A stretch of 64,000 nt of DNA, taken from contig JACPVA010000034.1 in NCBI GenBank assembly GCA_016191995.1, forward strand, positions 1-64,000, in the 5' to 3' direction. The translations under genes and the position numbers were made by a program. The stretch is from Burkholderiales bacterium. Its GTDB lineage: Bacteria; Pseudomonadota; Gammaproteobacteria; Burkholderiales; Burkholderiaceae_C. The first letter of the stretch is position 1. The number at the start of each line of letters is the position of its first letter. The notes below the pieces were generated by a model. The model saw nothing but the letters and a program-made list of their open reading frames with translations. It made no database searches and had not been told where the DNA came from. This document shows positions 61,096 to 64,000 of this stretch, piece by piece.

Positions 61096-61728
61096 ATGAA
61101 CAAAACGACCGAGCTGCCGTTCCGCGCGGCCCGCTGGCTCGCCGCCGTAGGCGCCGCCGCGCTGCTCGCCGCCTGCGCCACCGGCCCGGAGTACCCCCCC
61201 GCGCCGGTCGCCGCCGCCACACCCGACTACACCTACATCATCGGCGCCGGCGACAGCGTCAACATCGTCGTCTGGCGCAACCCGGAGGTGTCGATGTCGG
61301 TCGCGGTGCGGCCGGACGGCAAGATCACGACGCCGCTGATCGACGAGCTCTATGCCCAGGGCAAGACGCCGACGCAGCTGGCGCGCGACATCGAGAAGGA
61401 GCTCGCCAAGTATGTGCGCGACCCGGTCGTCACCGTCATCGTCGGCGGCTTCGTCGGGCCCTACAGCGAGCAGATCCGGATCCTCGGCGAGGCCGCGCGG
61501 CCGCAGGCGCTGTCGTACAAGCAGAACATGACGCTGCTGGACCTGATGATCGCGGTCGGCGGCGTGACCGACTACGCCGACGGCAACAAGGCGGTGCTGC
61601 TGCGCACCTCCGACGGCAACAAGACATACACCGTGCGGCTGAAGGACTTGATCAAGCGCGGCGACGTGTCGGCCAACGTCGATGTCAAGCCGGGCGACAT
61701 CCTGATCATCCCCGAGAGCGTCTTCTGA
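61096..61728 (+). CDS. XrtA/PEP-CTERM system exopolysaccharide export lipoprotein (Wza-like)
   Basis: A 210-residue outer-membrane polysaccharide export protein. The signal peptide ends with lipobox LAAC (near residue 27). The export domain follows with YTYIIGAGDSVNIVVWRNPE and VRPDGKITTPLIDELYAQGK, and then a SLBB-type domain (ILGEAARPQALSYKQNMTLL, DVKPGDILIIPES). It is short compared with E. coli Wza (379), as is typical for the PEP-CTERM export family. It opens the plus-strand export operon, 42 bp before the chain-length gene. Confidence 0.9.
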   Translation: MNKTTELPFRAARWLAAVGAAALLAACATGPEYPPAPVAAATPDYTYIIGAGDSVNIVVWRNPEVSMSVAVRPDGKITTPLIDELYAQGKTPTQLARDIEKELAKYVRDPVVTVIVGGFVGPYSEQIRILGEAARPQALSYKQNMTLLDLMIAVGGVTDYADGNKAVLLRTSDGNKTYTVRLKDLIKRGDVSANVDVKPGDILIIPESVF

Positions 61729-61770
61729 CGCTGCCGCAGTCCAGCCCGACCTCGTCCGGAGCCCTGATCC

Positions 61771-63345
61771 ATGCATGAACTCCTCGCCCAGGTGCTCACC
61801 TACGCGCGCGGGATGTGGCGCTTCCGATGGGCGGGCGTGGCCGTCGCCTGGGTCGTCGCGATCGCGGGCGCGGTGATGATCTTCCGCATCCCCGACCAGT
61901 ACCAGGCCTCGGCGCGCATCTACGTCGACACCCAGACCATCCTCAAGCCGCTGATGTCCGGGCTGGCGATCCCGCCCAACGTCGAGCAGCAGGTGGCGAT
62001 GCTCAGCCGCACGCTGCTCACGCGGCCGACGCTGCAGAAGCTGGTCCGCTTGGCCGACCTGGACCTCGGCCAGAAGACCCAGGCCGAGCAGGACGAGCTG
62101 ATCGAGATGCTGATGCGGACGATCCGCATCGTCCGCGGGCGCGGCGACAACATCTTCAACCTGACCTACAACGACGAGGATCAGGACAAGGCCAAGCGCG
62201 TGATCCAGTCGCTGGTGTCGATGTTCATCGAGTCCAGCCTCGGCGCGTCGCAGAGCGACTCGACGCAGGCCAGGACCTTTCTCGACGAGCAGATCCGCGG
62301 CTTCGAGTCCAAGCTCTCGGAGGCCGAGGCCAGGCTGCTGGACTTCCGCATCCGCAACCTCGACGTCAAGACTACCGAGGGCGGCGACGCGGCGACCCAG
62401 CTCGGCTCGCTGCGCGGCCAGCTGCAGGATGCGCGGCTACAGCTGCGCGAGGCCGAGAACATGCGCGATTCGGTCAAGGCGCAGATCCAGCAGGAGCGCT
62501 CCCGCCCGGCGACCGAGCCGCGCGCGCTGCCGCAAGCGACCGGGGTCCTGGCCACGCCCGAGCTCGACGCCCGCATCCAGGGCCACCAGCGCAACCTGGA
62601 TGCGCTGCTGCAGCGCTTCACCGACCAGCACCCTGACGTGATCAGCGTGCGACGCCTGATCACCGACCTCGAGCAGCAGAAGGAGCGCGAGATCGCCGAA
62701 CGCCGCGCCGCGCTCGAGAAGGCGGCGAAGGCGGGCGGCGATTCGGCCGCCGATGCCGCCAACCCCGTCATCGCCGAGCTCAACCGCATGCTCGCCACCG
62801 CCGAGGTCCAGGTCTCGGCGCTGCGCGGCCGGGTCGGCGAGCTGGACAACCGCTTCGAGCAGGCGCGCGTCGCGATGCGCGAGGTGCCGCAGCGCCAGGC
62901 CGAGATGGCCGGCATGGAGCGCGACTATGCGACGGTCAAGCGCAGCTACGACGCGTTGCTGGCGCGGCGCCAGAAGCTCGAGCTGTCGGGCGAGCTCGAG
63001 ACCGCCGCCGGGGCCGACTTCCGCCTCATCGAGCCGCCGCGCGTGACGCCCAAGCCGGTGTCGCCGAACCGGCTGCTGCTGCTGCCGCTGGCGCTCGCCG
63101 CCGGGGCCGGTGCCGGGCTGCTGCTGGCCTTCCTCGGCAGCCAGCTGCGGCCGGTCTTCCTCGACGGCAGCGACCTGCGCCACAAGACCGGGTTGCCGAT
63201 GCTCGGCATCGTCTCGGCCGTGATGGGCGACGCCGACCGCCGGCGCGAGCGCATGGACCGGCTGCGCTTCGCCGGCGCCTCCGGCAGCCTCGTGCTGCTG
63301 TTCGGCCTGGGGCTGGCCGGCATGGCGGTCCTGAATGCAGCCTGA
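61771..63345 (+). CDS. XrtA system polysaccharide chain-length determinant protein (Wzz-like)
   Basis: A 524-residue inner-membrane co-polymerase. Membrane helices lie at about 20-40 (AGVAVAWVVAIAGAVMIF) and near the C terminus, flanking a long periplasmic coiled-coil region (about 150-400). The Wzz motif YQASARIYVDTQTILKPLMS occurs near residue 45, and the Pro-rich segment before the second helix reads EPPRVTPKPVSPNR. It sets polymer length together with the tyrosine kinase. A further C-terminal helix ends the protein. Confidence 0.9.
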   Translation: MHELLAQVLTYARGMWRFRWAGVAVAWVVAIAGAVMIFRIPDQYQASARIYVDTQTILKPLMSGLAIPPNVEQQVAMLSRTLLTRPTLQKLVRLADLDLGQKTQAEQDELIEMLMRTIRIVRGRGDNIFNLTYNDEDQDKAKRVIQSLVSMFIESSLGASQSDSTQARTFLDEQIRGFESKLSEAEARLLDFRIRNLDVKTTEGGDAATQLGSLRGQLQDARLQLREAENMRDSVKAQIQQERSRPATEPRALPQATGVLATPELDARIQGHQRNLDALLQRFTDQHPDVISVRRLITDLEQQKEREIAERRAALEKAAKAGGDSAADAANPVIAELNRMLATAEVQVSALRGRVGELDNRFEQARVAMREVPQRQAEMAGMERDYATVKRSYDALLARRQKLELSGELETAAGADFRLIEPPRVTPKPVSPNRLLLLPLALAAGAGAGLLLAFLGSQLRPVFLDGSDLRHKTGLPMLGIVSAVMGDADRRRERMDRLRFAGASGSLVLLFGLGLAGMAVLNAA

Positions 63346-63366
63346 CCCCCGCACGAGGTCCCTGTC

Positions 63367-64000
63367 ATGAGCAGCCTGATCGAACAAGCCGCCCAGCGCC
63401 TGGCCCAGCTGCGCGAGGCCGGGGTCGAGGTTCCCGTCCCGGTGCGGGCGGGTCCGGCCGACGAGCCGGCCGTGGCGGCCCCGGCCAACGTCCCGGTGCG
63501 GGAGGCGCCGGCGCCGCAGTCGCGCCAGGTCCGGATCGATTTCGCGCACCTCGACGCCATGGGCGTCGTCACACCGCAGTCGCCGCGCAGCGCCACCGCC
63601 GACCAGTTCCGCGTCATCAAGCGCCCGCTGATCGCCAATGCGATGGGCCGGGGTGCGGCGCCGATCAAGCATGGCAACCTGATCATGGTCACGAGCGCGC
63701 TGCCGGGCGAGGGCAAGAGCTTCACCTCGCTGAACCTGGCGATGAGCATCGCTGCCGAGCTCGACAATACCGTGATGCTGGTCGACGCCGATGTCGCCCG
63801 CCCGTCGCTGCTGCGCACGCTCGGGCTGGAGCCCGGGCCGGGGCTGCTCGACGTGCTCGAGCGCAAGGCGGAGCTGCCGCAGACGCTGCTGCGCACCAAC
63901 GTCGACAAGCTGACCGTGCTGCCCAGCGGCACGCCGCATGCCAAGGCCACCGAGCTGCTCGCCAGCGACGCGATGCGCGATCTGCTCAGCGACATGGCCA
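63367..64000 (+). CDS. XrtA-associated tyrosine autokinase, CpsD/CapB type (3' end outside window)
   Basis: The first 211 residues of a bacterial tyrosine kinase that controls polysaccharide polymerisation by cycles of phosphorylation with the chain-length protein. After a ~90-residue N-terminal region comes DQFRVIKRPLIANAMGR, then Walker A TSALPGEGKSFTSLNLA and Walker A' VMLVDADVARPSLL. A TELLASDAMRDLL segment follows, as in the family. The tyrosine-rich C-terminal tail is expected beyond the window end. It starts 21 bp after the chain-length gene. Confidence 0.88.
   Translation, partial: MSSLIEQAAQRLAQLREAGVEVPVPVRAGPADEPAVAAPANVPVREAPAPQSRQVRIDFAHLDAMGVVTPQSPRSATADQFRVIKRPLIANAMGRGAAPIKHGNLIMVTSALPGEGKSFTSLNLAMSIAAELDNTVMLVDADVARPSLLRTLGLEPGPGLLDVLERKAELPQTLLRTNVDKLTVLPSGTPHAKATELLASDAMRDLLSDMA

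Noticed and set aside
60408-61220. A 270-residue minus-strand frame opposite the transposase remnant and Wza-like gene
   Set aside because: It is antisense to recognisable plus-strand coding and has no family signature.

Overview
The window is very GC-rich, densely coded chromosomal DNA of a Gram-negative bacterium. The gene orders pilMNOPQ-aroK-aroB-dgt-gltB-gltD and lptM-lysA beside a PBP1A gene, a Burkholderiales-type trimeric porin, a Coq7-type ubiquinone hydroxylase and an XrtA/PEP-CTERM exopolysaccharide locus all point to a betaproteobacterium, most likely Burkholderiales. The genus cannot be named from the sequence alone. No rRNA, tRNA or CRISPR array was seen.

Region 1 (1-12.7 kb) is mostly housekeeping. 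It holds the end of an unidentified gene, a CobT-like protein that seems to have lost both active-site glutamates, ilvA behind a leader with an intrinsic-terminator hairpin, an OsmC-family gene, coq7, a porin, and a four-gene dipeptide/oligopeptide ABC transporter (two permeases, two ATPases, no binding protein). Two full copies of a ~205 bp palindromic repeat sit in the convergent gaps osmC/coq7 and dppF/lysA.

Region 2 (11.4-34 kb) is conserved core: lysA, lptM and mrcA on the minus strand, then divergently the type IV pilus assembly operon pilMNOPQ, an unusual 860-residue Ig-like lipoprotein gene inserted between pilQ and aroK, aroK, aroB, dgt, a Y1-transposase-like (RAYT-type) gene whose HUH and tyrosine motifs are gone, a shortened third copy of the repeat, REP-like G-rich motifs, and gltB-gltD.

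Region 3 (34-64 kb) is an exopolysaccharide/exosortase-associated locus in two halves. The left half has prsT, prsR, prsK and an XrtA-type sugar transferase; the right half starts a polysaccharide export operon (Wza-like, Wzz-like, tyrosine kinase running off the end). Between them lie about 18 kb of accessory genes: a four-gene HPr-rel-A operon (Tat-like exported protein, PqqD-like chaperone, HprK-like kinase, nucleotidyltransferase); a PEP-CTERM protein behind a perfect sigma-54 promoter, which fits control by PrsK/PrsR; a glycosyltransferase/methyltransferase pair; and a minus-strand set coding for a VAO-type flavoprotein, a thioester-reductase-like SDR, an acyl-CoA ligase, a PP-loop amidotransferase homologue, an outer-membrane barrel, a LolA-like protein and a LolCD-like ABC pair. 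This last set looks like a lipid or acyl-product synthesis and export system whose product is unknown. An IS4-family transposase remnant with a LexA-like box marks its right border.
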